Below, piece after piece: positions 35,355 to 43,960 of a stretch of DNA of 64,000 nucleotides. The notes beneath the pieces were generated by a model, which made no database searches, was not told where the DNA came from, and worked only from the letters and a program-made list of their open reading frames with translations. The position numbers were made by a program, and so were the translations under genes. The stretch spans positions 345 to 64,344 of the forward strand of contig NZ_LNQC01000082.1 in the NCBI RefSeq assembly GCF_001651855.1, read 5' to 3'. Within the stretch, counting starts at the first letter, position 1, and each line of letters begins with the position of its first letter. The stretch is from Sinorhizobium americanum. GTDB lineage: Bacteria > Pseudomonadota > Alphaproteobacteria > Rhizobiales > Rhizobiaceae.

Positions 35355-35609
35355 TCAGTAAGCGTCCGGTCCCGACCGGACGCTTTCGGTGCCGACGACC
35401 TGAAAGGATGTGCATCTAGCCTTAGCCATCGCGTCGGTGTCTCCCTTGGCATCGCGAACAGCCCGGCGTGCGGGCATCAGTTCCCTGAGAAAGCGATCTC
35501 GCGTGTCACCATTAAGAGCAGGACTAGTTCGACGCCAGAGGCGGCCACGAACCACGAAATATCGTCCAGCAGGCGTGTTTGGATATCTTTCTTCCACACT
35601 CAGCCTCAT
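35355..35609 (-). CDS. Hypothetical protein, probably truncated
   Basis: An 84-residue frame that starts at ATGA overlap with the exonuclease stop. Residues 9-57 (YPNTPAGRYFVVRGRLWRRT, RELMPARRAVRDAKGDTDAM) belong to a family of rhizobial conserved hypothetical proteins that is normally longer and ends in a GERGPVWW-type motif. Here the sequence turns unrelated after about residue 62 and stops inside a hairpin, so the C-terminal part has been lost through a frameshift or deletion. Function unknown. Confidence 0.5.
   Translation of the reverse strand: MRLSVEERYPNTPAGRYFVVRGRLWRRTSPALNGDTRDRFLRELMPARRAVRDAKGDTDAMAKARCTSFQVVGTESVRSGPDAY
35360..35385. terminator. Perfect hairpin at the end of the truncated gene
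   Basis: AAGCGTCCGGTC-CC-GACCGGACGCTT, a perfect 12-bp inverted repeat. It covers the last codons of the gene at 35355-35609 and could act as a terminator in either direction, although the T run is short. Confidence 0.55.
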
Positions 35610-36367
35610 AGCAACGACTGCTGCGCCGGCTCAGTAACCATCGGCTCGAGTTTCTTGCCCCTGCGGCTCAGCTCGGTTTCTGCGCTGAAGCGCACGTCAG
35701 CATCTCGGTCCCGACCGAACTCCTCCAGCGCATCGTCCGTCAGCTGGTCCCAGCCCTTGCCGCGGTACGGCCCCGACGGAACGCGAGGAAGTAGGCCCGG
35801 CTGTCTACTCCAGCTTAGAAGCTGCTCCAGCGATGACGCGTTCAGAAGGTCACGGAGATGATGCGCTGTTACATAAGCATCTGGCATGGCGCGATGCGCT
35901 GGCAGGCCGATTTCATGAACGAGACCCTCAGGCATGCGTTGATAGCGAAGCATCTGGTTGGAGAATCGCGGCAGGTCCGGCCAGACCCGCAGAGCGGACT
36001 TCCAGGTACAGATCCAAGGTGTGCCGCCGGTGAACCTCGGCGGGCAATAACGCTGCTCGAAGGCTGCTCGGTGAGCAGCGAGCGCATCAATGCGGCCAGT
36101 TGGTCGAAGAATGGTTGCGGCAATCTCTTTCCAGAAGGGAGCATCCGCGACCTGAGCATCGAGGATATGGTGCACGGCCATCGTATCTGCCGAGATCGGT
36201 CGCCCCGGATTGACCAGCAGTGCACCGCGCTCCTCGACGACCTGCCATTTGCCATCGTTGTCCTGGACGACGTCTTGCCATCCGATCTCACAGACGTCGT
36301 TCGGCCCGCTCCCGCCGGTCTCGAGGTCGATAACGCGAACTCTGGGTGTGGACGTGTCGATAATGAT
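35606..36367 (-). CDS. DEDD-type 3'-5' exonuclease without a normal start codon
   Basis: The exonuclease motif I is VRVIDLETGGSGPNDVCEIG, followed by ALLVNPGRPISADTMAVHHI (motif around the substrate-binding strand), CTWKSALRVWPDLPRF and GLPAHRAMPDAYVTAHHL (motif III with His and Asp). This fits exonuclease X/DNA polymerase III epsilon-like enzymes. The open frame extends to a TAA well upstream but has no ATG, GTG or TTG before the domain. AGGA followed by ATC ATT ATC GAC suggests that ATC at 36365-36367 was once ATG. The annotated 5' end uses that codon. An internal ATG at 36181 would remove motif I. Confidence 0.7.
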   Translation of the reverse strand: MIIDTSTPRVRVIDLETGGSGPNDVCEIGWQDVVQDNDGKWQVVEERGALLVNPGRPISADTMAVHHILDAQVADAPFWKEIAATILRPTGRIDALAAHRAAFEQRYCPPRFTGGTPWICTWKSALRVWPDLPRFSNQMLRYQRMPEGLVHEIGLPAHRAMPDAYVTAHHLRDLLNASSLEQLLSWSRQPGLLPRVPSGPYRGKGWDQLTDDALEEFGRDRDADVRFSAETELSRRGKKLEPMVTEPAQQSLL

Positions 36368-36397
36368 CGCCTGCTTTCCTGAAAAAAGTTGCGCTGA

Positions 36398-37495
36398 TTA
36401 CAAATCGAGATCGAACTGTGGTTGTTCCTCGCCGTCGGCGCCGGGATTGTTGGTGAGTGAGGACAGCGTCACCCCGAGCAGCCGCACCAATCGTCTGAAC
36501 GGATAGACGGACGCGAGCAATGCGGTGGCAGCTTCCATGATTTCCGGGACACCTGAGATCGGCAATGCGCTGGTCCGGCTGCGTGTCGCTTGAGTGAAAT
36601 CCGAGTATTTGATTTTCACGGTCACTGTCTTGCCGCTGATGCCTTGGGCCTCGCAGTAGCGCCAGACCTTTTCAGCAAGGGGTTTGAGCTCCGCGGTCGC
36701 CAGATCGAGATCAGCAATATCCTCGGCGAAGGTGTCTTCCGCACCCACTGACTTGCGAATCCGATTGGGCTTCACCTGGCGCTCGTCAATCGCACGGGCA
36801 ATGCCATAAAAATAGGGCCCAGATTTCCCGAAATGCTCCTGCAGAAAAGCGAGCGACTTCGATTTGAGATCAAGCCCGGTCTCGATCCCATATTTCCGCA
36901 TGCGCTCCGCAGTCGCCGGCCCGACACCATGGAATTTCTTGACGGGGAGGGCCTCGACAAATCCCGGCCCGTTCTTCGGGGTGATGACCGCCTGGCCGTT
37001 GGGCTTGTTGAGGTCGCTTGCCATCTTGGCGAGGAACTTGTTGTAGGAGATCCCGGCCGACGCGTTGAGGCCGGTGAGGGCCTTGATCTTGGCACGGATC
37101 TCCAGCGCGATCTCGGTGGCGATGTCCATGCCTTTCAGGTTCTCGGTGACATCGAGATAGGCTTCATCGAGCGACAGCGGCTCGATCAGCGGCGTGTATT
37201 CCGCAAAGATTTCGCGGATTTGCTGGGACACCGCCTTGTAGACGTCGAAGCGTGGCGGCACGAAAATCAGGTCCGGGCACTTTCGCTTGGCGGTGACCGA
37301 CGGCATTGCCGAATGAACGCCGTAGGCGCGCGCCTCGTAGCTTGCGGCGGCCACGACGCCGCGGGCGGCGGAGCCGCCGACGGCTATAGGTTTGCCGCGC
37401 AGGTCCGGATTATCACGCTGCTCGACCGACGCATAAAAGGCATCCATGTCCACGTGGACGATTTTGCGGATGGGGGTCGGGCTCATATCGTTCAT
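36398..37495 (-). CDS. dinB: DNA polymerase IV (DinB)
   Basis: A 365-residue Y-family polymerase for lesion bypass. Start at ATG 37495 (MNDMSPTPIRKIVHVDMDAF); the open frame goes on to 37555 but overlaps a LexA-like box. Motifs: VHVDMDAFYASVEQRDNP with the metal-binding Asp, RGVVAAASYEARAYGVHSAM, EPLSLDEAYLDVTEN with the Asp-Glu pair, SAGISYNKFLAKMASDLNKP and GVGPATAERMRKYGI. The C-terminus ends QPQFDLDL, a clear beta-clamp-binding motif. Thirty bases separate it from the exonuclease gene behind it, so the two may share a transcript. Confidence 0.93.
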   Translation of the reverse strand: MNDMSPTPIRKIVHVDMDAFYASVEQRDNPDLRGKPIAVGGSAARGVVAAASYEARAYGVHSAMPSVTAKRKCPDLIFVPPRFDVYKAVSQQIREIFAEYTPLIEPLSLDEAYLDVTENLKGMDIATEIALEIRAKIKALTGLNASAGISYNKFLAKMASDLNKPNGQAVITPKNGPGFVEALPVKKFHGVGPATAERMRKYGIETGLDLKSKSLAFLQEHFGKSGPYFYGIARAIDERQVKPNRIRKSVGAEDTFAEDIADLDLATAELKPLAEKVWRYCEAQGISGKTVTVKIKYSDFTQATRSRTSALPISGVPEIMEAATALLASVYPFRRLVRLLGVTLSSLTNNPGADGEEQPQFDLDL

Positions 37496-37549
37496 GGCAG
37501 CTTCAGCGATCGCGATGGGATCCGGCTTGTCGCTTTGAAATTTGTGCCG

Positions 37550-37564
37550 AAACAAATAGAGAAC
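37550..37564 (-). promoter_or_regulatory. Candidate LexA (SOS) box upstream of dinB
   Basis: Plus strand AAAC-AAATAGA-GAAC, one base off the alphaproteobacterial LexA consensus GAAC-N7-GAAC. It lies 55 bases before the dinB start. Confidence 0.45.
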
Positions 37565-37721
37565 ATACCAACCTCTACCGCGATATCAACTGTTTCGAGC
37601 GACCCCGTGCCACGCCCGCGAAACTACGGGCCGCCGAAAGGCTTTCTCGTCCTGTGAACGACAACAATCAGGAAGCAGACGCCGGCCGCTCGTCGAGCCT
37701 CTGGATGGATCCGCGAAAACA

Positions 37722-38000
37722 ATGGCCGGCAATCTTTCGAAATATCGTGCCAAACGCGATTTCAAGAAGCCCAGCGAACCAAGCGGCGAGGCGCATGTCA
37801 AGCCGTCAAACCGCCGACGGTTCGTTATCCAGAAGCACGATGCAACACGACTGCACTACAATCTGAGGCTCGAACTCGACGGCGTGTTCAAGTCATGGGC
37901 GGTAACCAAGGGGCCGTCGCTCGATCCGCATGACAAACGCCTGGCGGTCGAAGTCGAGGATCATCCCTATCGGCGCGAAATGCGCCGGTCAGGCCGCTAA
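37722..38000 (+). pseudogene. LigD 3'-phosphoesterase domain, N-terminal fragment
   Basis: A 92-residue frame, [20 protein letters not shown], then [40 protein letters not shown] and [13 protein letters not shown]. This is the start of the 3'-phosphoesterase domain of bacterial NHEJ ligase D, including the [15 protein letters not shown] motif. It breaks off before the GxIPxGxYGxG motif and no ligase or polymerase domain follows. It is a 5' fragment left after a deletion; its end overlaps the next gene on the other strand by four bases. Confidence 0.75.
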
Positions 38001-38260
38001 TGCAGCTTCTGCACTGGCTCGTCCAGGAAGCTGCGGATGCCATCTCGCTGAACGGTGGCCAGGAACTCTTCGAACGCCTCTCGATCAGTATCGAAGGGGT
38101 GATTCCAGACGGTCGTGTTTCCTTCCTCGTCGAGCACCTCGAGCATCCAGTCGAGATTTGTCCCGGCGGGCCGGTAAATGCGCAAAATAACGGTCACATC
38201 ATCATCGACGAACTCGCCGGAGAATTCAGAAAACTCGTACTGCTGATCGTTTTGGGTCAT
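37997..38260 (-). CDS. Hypothetical protein
   Basis: An 87-residue acidic protein, [20 protein letters not shown], then [20 protein letters not shown] and [20 protein letters not shown]. The start at 38260 has AAAGG nearby; a longer frame reaches 38470. The pattern (a beta-hairpin pair then two helices) resembles small conserved rhizobial proteins of unknown function. No membrane segment. Confidence 0.6.
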   Translation of the reverse strand: MTQNDQQYEFSEFSGEFVDDDVTVILRIYRPAGTNLDWMLEVLDEEGNTTVWNHPFDTDREAFEEFLATVQRDGIRSFLDEPVQKLH

Positions 38261-38476
38261 CAGCCTTTTATAGCATGCTGATGCGCTGAGAAGGGCGGAT
38301 TTCATGTGCTGACTATCCCTTCTTGCGGTGTCGGACCGCCGACGCCTTCGCCATTCTCTGGTCCAAAGATCACGCCTGCTCCACGCGAGTATCATCCACT
38401 GTTCGCTCTTTGAGTTCCTCGCCAGCCTCGTAGCGTGACAGCGGCAGAGCGACTTTCGCGAGAGCAGCAAGTTCCC

Positions 38477-38728
38477 TCACTCCCAACGCCAGTATCTCCG
38501 CCCGCTGTCGACTGACGATCGACCCACAACAAACCCGATTGCGAAGGCGAAGGCGCCGACTGTGAGCGCCAGGCCGATTGCTGTGTATGGGTGATCCGCA
38601 GCGCCGACCGCCACAGCGTTTGCTTCGCGGCTCACTGCGTCGGTGGCTGTCTTCGCTACCTTTCGGACACCAGTGGGCGGCTCGGTCGGGGACCCGGTGA
38701 AGCCGGCGCTCAGTTCGTCCTTGGCCAT
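38477..38728 (-). CDS. DUF883-like small membrane protein
   Basis: An 83-residue protein, MAKDELSAGFTGSPTEPPTG, with an amphipathic helical part (RKVAKTATDAVSREANAVA) and a C-terminal transmembrane helix (TAIGLALTVGAFAFAIGFVV). AGGAG precedes the ATG. The architecture is that of YqjD/ElaB (DUF883)-like proteins, small membrane proteins often induced in stationary phase. A GGAAC-N16-GGTT promoter lies just upstream, so general-stress (EcfG/RpoE2) control is likely. Confidence 0.7.
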   Translation of the reverse strand: MAKDELSAGFTGSPTEPPTGVRKVAKTATDAVSREANAVAVGAADHPYTAIGLALTVGAFAFAIGFVVGRSSVDSGRRYWRWE

Positions 38729-38753
38729 GTTGTTTCTCCTGCTGGGAAGGAGG

Positions 38754-38778
38754 AACCGACGACGGGCGAGGAGGTTCC
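38754..38778 (-). promoter_or_regulatory. Candidate EcfG/RpoE2 general-stress promoter
   Basis: On the minus strand GGAAC, a 16-base spacer and GGTT. This fits the alphaproteobacterial EcfG consensus GGAAC-N16/17-CGTT with one mismatch. It lies 26 bases before the ATG of the DUF883-like gene. Confidence 0.55.
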
Positions 38779-38781
38779 GGA

Positions 38782-39216
38782 TTACACTTTGACAATGCCA
38801 TTCTCCTCGCCATCCCAATATTGAATTCGGTCAGCGTGCACCTTGATGAGCACGAGGCCGGGCGTGTCGACACCTTGCGTAAACCAGCGCTCCAACCCAT
38901 CCACCCAATGCTCCTGAAACTGCGTTCTTTCGCGGATGATTGTCGCGCGGCCCTCGATGGAAAAGAAGATGCCGGGTTTTCCGAGAAGGCTTGGCGGTTC
39001 CGTGAACGACAAGGTCACCCGCGGATCGCGACGAATGTCGGCTACCTTGTTGGTATCGTCATGGGAGAAGAACCATGAGTCGCCATCATATTCGACATCG
39101 CCATTGTTGCTCATCGGGCGATGGGAAATGGCGCCCGTCTCCGTCTTCGTCGCCAACATGCAGAAATCGATCTTCTTGAGCCTGTTGGCGATCTCGGAGA
39201 GCGTCATCGTGGTCAT
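38782..39216 (-). CDS. Pyridoxamine 5'-phosphate oxidase-like general stress protein 26 family
   Basis: A 144-residue split-barrel flavin protein. The start MTTMTLSEIANRLKKIDFCM has GAGGTAC upstream; a longer frame begins at 39270. Segments typical of the family: MLATKTETGAISHRPMSNNG, DGDSWFFSHDDTNKVADIRR, DPRVTLSFTEP, FFSIEGRATIIRER and the C-terminal IQYWDGEENGIVKV. Relatives bind FMN or F420-type flavins and are linked to stress; true PNPOx activity is unlikely. A possible GGAAC-type promoter lies further upstream. Confidence 0.82.
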   Translation of the reverse strand: MTTMTLSEIANRLKKIDFCMLATKTETGAISHRPMSNNGDVEYDGDSWFFSHDDTNKVADIRRDPRVTLSFTEPPSLLGKPGIFFSIEGRATIIRERTQFQEHWVDGLERWFTQGVDTPGLVLIKVHADRIQYWDGEENGIVKV

Positions 39217-39803
39217 GCCAGTACCTCGTTCTGAACTGAGAAGAAATCTCGGGTGCGGCGTCCCGGGCACATCGGCTGCTCAACTGCCGCTTCTTCATTC
39301 ATGGAGCCGCCATCGTCACCATGCCTGTAGCCACCGGTGCAACGGCCCGCGCTCGAGCGGAAAATGTGCCCCAGGCGCAAAGGTTCCGCTAAGATCGTTT
39401 TATCGAAGCGATGCACCTCCTCCCTCAGAGCTTCACGTTTCAGACGGCCCACTCCTCCTCTCAAGGGACGTCTAAGGGAACAGCGGCACTCCTCCTCCCG
39501 TCACTCCGGTACTTTGCGGAGAGCCTGGCACCTCCTGCCGCGCAGGCATTTTCGTTTCTGTGGACGGCTTTCAGATCGCGCTGTCGAGATCGATACGCGC
39601 GGTCGCTTCGGCGAGCGGTTAAGGATTGCGTGCGATCGCAATCCTCTCACGCTCGCCTCCGGGAAGCGGATACGTCGCCGGATCAGGATTGTATCATCAG
39701 CGCTTGGGAGCAGAAGGATGCGGTAGTGGATGGTTCGGCCCACCCATTCGGATTATAATGGAAGAAAGCGACGACACGCTTTTTTCAGATCTCAAAATCC
39801 ACG
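39217..39803. other. Intergenic region with a weak EcfG-like promoter
   Basis: No gene I can support. On the minus strand GGAAC at 39383-39387, a 16-base spacer and CATT at 39363-39366 is a one-mismatch candidate for an EcfG promoter driving the stress-protein gene, 147 bases from its start. Several overlapping frames here have no ribosome binding site or domain. Confidence 0.35.
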
Positions 39804-40724
39804 TTGAGGAGAACGACGATCGTACGGAAATATTACGGCCTCCCGCCTCTTACGAGCTTGGCCGTCTTCGAAGCGACTGCGCGTCATGCGAGCTTCAGCC
39901 GCGCGGCGGATGAAATGAATGTCACCAAGAGCGCCATAAGCCGCCAGATAAAGGCCCTAGAAGACGAACTCGGCATTCGGCTTTTCATAAGAGAAAAAAA
40001 CGGTGTCCAATTGACGGCCGCGGCTCAGGACCTGTTCGCCGAAATATCTTCCAGTTTCTCGCGGTGGTCATTGACTATTCGTACCATTACAACCGACAAG
40101 CCGGAGGAAACGGTCACGCTTGCTTGCACTGAGGCGTTTGCCACGCTTTGGCTGATGCCACGGATGGCGGACTTCTCGAACAGGTTCCCCGGAATAACAG
40201 TAAACTATTTGATCCCCGAGAAGGTGGGCGACTATCGCAATGCGGAAGTCGATTTATTCGTAAGGCCGGCGAATGGAGCTTGGCCGAATGAAAACAGCGA
40301 GCCCCTGTACGATGACTTTATCTATCCCGTTTGTGGTTTAGCCTTTGCCGAGGAGTATCGCGATAGCGAGTCGTCGCCTATCTGGCAATTGCCCCTTCTA
40401 CACCTAGATTGGACCGCTCCCAATTGGCCAAGGTGGCAGGATTTTCTTCAAGCTAAATCGATTAGTTACCAGGGATTGCGAGGTCAAAGATTTGCGAAGT
40501 ACACCGTTCTGCTAGCCGCCGCCGAGGCCAACCAAGGGCTCGCGCTAGGATGGGACGCGATGGTTCGGCCGCTAATTGACCAAGGGAAGCTCGTTCGATT
40601 TTCGGATCTCTCGCTACCTGATCCGATTGGTTTTTGTCTTGCATGGAGTGACAAAAAGCCGCTTTCCCATGCAGCCAAATCGTTTCAATCGTGGCTCCGT
40701 GAGCAAGCGAGACCCTCAAGCTAA
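39804..40724 (+). CDS. LysR-family transcriptional regulator (GcvA-like)
   Basis: About 306 residues. The start is uncertain: TTG 39804 is the first usable codon. The winged helix is at residues 14-75 (LPPLTSLAVFEATARHASFS, RAADEMNVTKSAISRQIKAL, EDELGIRLFIREKNGVQLTA). The effector domain follows (TVTLACTEAFATLWLMPRMA, FPGITVNYLIPE, ANQGLALGWDAMVRPLIDQG). The opening LPPLxxLxxFEAxARHxSF is typical of the GcvA group. It is 300 bases upstream of, and on the same strand as, the betaine/choline-type binding protein gene, so it may regulate it. Confidence 0.88.
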   Translation: MRRTTIVRKYYGLPPLTSLAVFEATARHASFSRAADEMNVTKSAISRQIKALEDELGIRLFIREKNGVQLTAAAQDLFAEISSSFSRWSLTIRTITTDKPEETVTLACTEAFATLWLMPRMADFSNRFPGITVNYLIPEKVGDYRNAEVDLFVRPANGAWPNENSEPLYDDFIYPVCGLAFAEEYRDSESSPIWQLPLLHLDWTAPNWPRWQDFLQAKSISYQGLRGQRFAKYTVLLAAAEANQGLALGWDAMVRPLIDQGKLVRFSDLSLPDPIGFCLAWSDKKPLSHAAKSFQSWLREQARPSS

Positions 40725-41027
40725 GCTCTCGAGATGCGCCTTCGGTGGGGCGTTACCCAAACGCGGCGACGCCCAGATCAACTCCCGGTGATTTTTTTGC
40801 GCGATACGAGCAATAGGTCCGGTGATAAAGATGGCGCCGTTGGTTGTTCATGCCCGGTAAAACAAAGCTTTTTCACGGTGCCATGACGCGGTGTACAATA
40901 AGATACCGGGGAACGATGACGTCTAACGACGAGCTCGTCGTTATTTTTCGAACGACTCGGTTTTCCTAAGATCGACTCCGCTTCTAAGCAACCTCCCGTC
41001 ACGTCTAAACCCTGGAGGGAACATACG

Positions 41028-42026
41028 ATGAGAATTCTAGGTGTCGCTGTTGCCAGCGCTCTTAGCCTTTTCGCCACTCAGCAAGCCCGAGCTGCATCCT
41101 GTGACGACGTCACGATCGCTGATATGAGCTCAATGTCAGCCGAATTTCTTGCAGCGATGGACAAGTTCATTTTGAACAACGGCTTCGACTGCAATGCCGA
41201 TCTGGTGGCTGGTGACACGGTCCCAGGCATTACTGCGATGATCGAAAAAGGGCAGCCGGATATCATCCCGGAAGGTGCCGTTGACGTCGTCCCGACACTT
41301 TACAAAGAGGGTGTCGAGAACGATAAGATCGTCGCTGTATCGGACCCTCTTTCCAATGCCGGTCATCAGGGGCTTTGGGTTCCAAAATACATGGTCGACG
41401 ATAATCCGGAACTCGCTACACTGGCCGGTGTCCTGAAGCATCCGGAGCTCTTCCCGAATCCTGATAACCCATCACGCGGTGGAATTTACAATGGTGCTCC
41501 GGGATGGGGTGCGACCATCGTTACGGCCCAGCTCTACAAGGCAAATCATATGGCCGATCGAGACTTCGACCTCATCGACCCGGGTTCTTTGGCTGGTCTG
41601 GATAGCGCGATATCGCGAGCTTACGAGCGTAAAGAGGGCATCATTGCCTATTATTGGTCCCCGACCGGGCTGCTCGGCCGCTACGACATGGTGAAGGTCG
41701 ATCTGGGTGTCCCGCACGATCCGGTCGAGTGGAAGCGCTGCACCGCGAATGCGGACTGCCCTGATCCGAAGCCCAACGCCTGGGCTGCATCCGACAACGT
41801 CAAGACGCTGGTGTCCAAGAAATTCTACGAGGAGGGCGGCGAAATCGTCAACTACCTCAAGAAGCGCCAGCTAACGGCAGACACGATCAACAAGATCCTG
41901 GCGTGGATGAACGAAAATCAGGCCAAGGGTGAAGATGCGGCACAGCATTTCTTGGAAGCGAACCAGGACATCTGGACCAAATGGGTTAGCCCGGACGTCG
42001 CTGAAAAAGTAAGGTCTGCCCTCTAG
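41028..42026 (+). CDS. Glycine betaine/choline-type ABC substrate-binding protein (orphan)
   Basis: A 332-residue periplasmic protein with a cleavable signal peptide (MRILGVAVASALSLFATQQA, cut after ARA). The OpuAC/ProX-type fold shows in DVTIADMSSMSAEFLAAMDK, IEKGQPDIIPEGAVDVVPTL, GHQGLWVPKYM, YNGAPGWGATIV and IAYYWSPTGLLGRYDMVKVD, with aromatic residues of the kind that form the ligand cage. Cys pair CTANADCPDPKP. GGAGGGAAC precedes the ATG. No permease or ATPase gene is close, so it must use components encoded elsewhere. Substrate is inferred only. Confidence 0.85.
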   Translation: MRILGVAVASALSLFATQQARAASCDDVTIADMSSMSAEFLAAMDKFILNNGFDCNADLVAGDTVPGITAMIEKGQPDIIPEGAVDVVPTLYKEGVENDKIVAVSDPLSNAGHQGLWVPKYMVDDNPELATLAGVLKHPELFPNPDNPSRGGIYNGAPGWGATIVTAQLYKANHMADRDFDLIDPGSLAGLDSAISRAYERKEGIIAYYWSPTGLLGRYDMVKVDLGVPHDPVEWKRCTANADCPDPKPNAWAASDNVKTLVSKKFYEEGGEIVNYLKKRQLTADTINKILAWMNENQAKGEDAAQHFLEANQDIWTKWVSPDVAEKVRSAL

Positions 42027-42334
42027 ATGGTGGGTTGAGTGTCGTCATGCGAATGTAGGGCGGCGGCTTCTTGCGGCGGCCCTTTTTTCTCCAGCAAGCA
42101 TTTCGAAGCAGCAGCCTACGGGTGCACTTTCAGCCCGGTCAAGGTATCCACCCGACCGAGCACTGGGCATTCTGCTGATGTAGACAAGGCAAACAAAAAT
42201 GGACTGGCGCTGGTTCATGTGCGGCAGTCATCGGCATTGTGTCTTTCGCCTATCGTATCCACCCTAATCCCCAGCGCTTTAGAGAGCAGGCTCTCTGCAA
42301 GCGTAAATAGCGCTTAATCCAGCACGGTTTAGAA
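42027..42334. other. Intergenic region
   Basis: A weak hairpin with AGGGC/GCCCT arms and a T6 tract at about 42056-42088 could terminate the binding-protein transcript. Otherwise I see nothing here. The plus-strand frame at 42039-42317 has no ribosome binding site. Confidence 0.35.
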
Positions 42335-43279
42335 ATGCAGCAAGCCTCGATACCCAGGCAATCCATCATTATCGACACCGATCCAGGTCAGGACGACGCT
42401 CTAGCGATTCTTCTGGCTTTCGCTCACGGCGAGGCGCTCGACATTCTCGGAATAACGGCCGTCTGCGGGAACATCAGTGTACAGGCGACCGCAGCGAACG
42501 CTCTAAAGGTTCTGGCATTGGCAGGGCGAGAAGACGTGCCGGTCTTCCTGGGGGCGGCGTCTCCACTTGTTGGCGAATTGGTCACGGCAGAGCGACTGCA
42601 CGGCGAGGCGATAACGGAGGGCTGGGATTTGCCGGTATCGACGACTGCTCCACGCCCGGAGTTTGCCGCCGACTGGATCATCGAGACGGTGCTGTCAAAG
42701 CCCCCGGCGAGCGTGACGATCTGCGCATTAGGGCCGTTGACAAACATCGCTCTTGCGTTCGCAAAGCGTCCGGACATCGCAAGCAGATTGAAGCGGCTCG
42801 TACTCATGGGCGGAGCATCGCAGGGCGGTAACATGAACGCTGTCGCTGAATTCAACGTCTTTGTCGATCCACATGCGGCAGCGAGGGTTTTTTCAGCACC
42901 TGTTAGCAAGACGGTGGTATCGCTGGACGTCACATCGAAACTATTGATGACAGAGTATGTGTTGGATCGGTTGACGACGGTGACGAGCAAAATCACCGAG
43001 CAATTGAAAAAGCTGCTGACCCTGTACGAGGGCTATACGAGGACGGGTAGGCCTCGATCTCTCCACGATCCTGCGGTGATTGCATGGCTGCTGGCTCCCG
43101 AAATATTCTCCGGTAAGGAGGTGAACGTGGAGATCGATACAACGCCAGGCCTGACCTATGGCCAGACGATTGTCGACATGAACGCTGTCACCGGGCGAGC
43201 CACCAATGCCTTTTGGCTAACAGTTGCGGATAGAGACGCGTTCTACGAACTCCTTGAGAGTGCCCTCGCGCGGCTGTGA
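42335..43279 (+). CDS. Inosine/uridine-type nucleoside hydrolase
   Basis: A 314-residue enzyme that cleaves the N-glycosidic bond of ribonucleosides in a calcium-dependent way. The signature is IIIDTDPGQDDALAILLAFA, with the Asp cluster DTDPGxDDA that binds calcium. Further motifs: ITAVCGNISVQATAANALKV, VTICALGPLTNIALAF, LVLMGGASQGGNMNAVAEFN (with catalytic-loop Asn) and LHDPAVIAWLL (His-Asp). Length is normal. No strong ribosome binding site precedes the ATG. It may work in purine/pyrimidine salvage; the neighbouring binding protein is of another class. Confidence 0.9.
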   Translation: MQQASIPRQSIIIDTDPGQDDALAILLAFAHGEALDILGITAVCGNISVQATAANALKVLALAGREDVPVFLGAASPLVGELVTAERLHGEAITEGWDLPVSTTAPRPEFAADWIIETVLSKPPASVTICALGPLTNIALAFAKRPDIASRLKRLVLMGGASQGGNMNAVAEFNVFVDPHAAARVFSAPVSKTVVSLDVTSKLLMTEYVLDRLTTVTSKITEQLKKLLTLYEGYTRTGRPRSLHDPAVIAWLLAPEIFSGKEVNVEIDTTPGLTYGQTIVDMNAVTGRATNAFWLTVADRDAFYELLESALARL

Positions 43280-43388
43280 GATCCATCACTAGGTCGCCTG
43301 CGTCATCGGGAAAGGCATCGTGCGTCGGACTTTTCGACCTCGATTCGCTCGGTCACTGCCGTACCAAGGGGCAACGGCACGACGGGGC

Positions 43389-43478
43389 GGTTCGATTCCT
43401 TTCAAGGCGAGGGATGCACGGTCGACTCTCACATTCGGCGCGCTTTGGCTGTCGATCGATCGTCTCAGGTGGGTGGAG
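43389..43478 (+). repeat. Dispersed palindromic repeat, copy 2
   Basis: Matches 101-187 in the hairpin part (TTCAAGGCGAGGGAT), in GTCGACT and in GATCGTCTC plus GTGGGTGGA. It also matches copy 3 in GGCTTTGGCTGTCGAT, a block less well kept in copy 1. Confidence 0.55.
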
Positions 43479-43909
43479 AGCGGATGTAGGAGAGCAAGCC
43501 GCTGAATAACAGCAATGCGCGCGAGAAGCTGTAACAGGCCAGGCCTGATGGTCAAACGCCACGCAGCCATTCAGCCACTTTGACGGCGTGTCCCCCCAAA
43601 TGGCCGCCACATGGTTTCCAATCCAGTCCTGAGTGCCGATGCTTTCCTCAAGAGCTTCGCCGAAACCGCACATCAACTGATGGGAAGGCTGTCCGTCGAC
43701 TAACTTCGCGTGCCTTGCCACACCGTCTGCAGTGCATGCAGCATTGGAAATTCCGCGGCCCAAGTAGGCTGCTACGGTCGTCCGGTAAGCTCGAGTTTCG
43801 GCTCGTCGGCGTCCGAACGGGTTCGATCAATGCGCTTCTTCCCGTCGCTGTGTACCTAGCCGGGGGTATTTGATCGCCATATGGCTCGTACCCCGCCCTA
43901 AGGCTGCTC

Positions 43910-43934
43910 GGAACTAAGATCGATGTCGGATGTT
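43910..43934 (+). promoter_or_regulatory. Candidate EcfG/RpoE2 general-stress promoter
   Basis: GGAAC, 16 bases, TGTT. Located 27 bases before the DUF2188 gene start, with AGGGAGC as ribosome binding site in between. One mismatch to GGAAC-N16/17-CGTT. Confidence 0.55.
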
Positions 43935-43960
43935 TCTGCTCATCTAAAGGGAGCAGCGCC

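Larger units (their letters stand above)
43280..43960. other. Intergenic stretch with repeat copy 2
   Basis: Holds the dispersed repeat (43389-43478) and a stress-type promoter (43910-43934). A minus-strand frame at 43353-43763 (LVDGQPSHQLMCGFGEALEE, WIGNHVAAIWGDTPSKWLNG) looks somewhat protein-like, but starts at TTG without a ribosome binding site and ends inside the repeat. I leave it as undecided. Confidence 0.35.
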
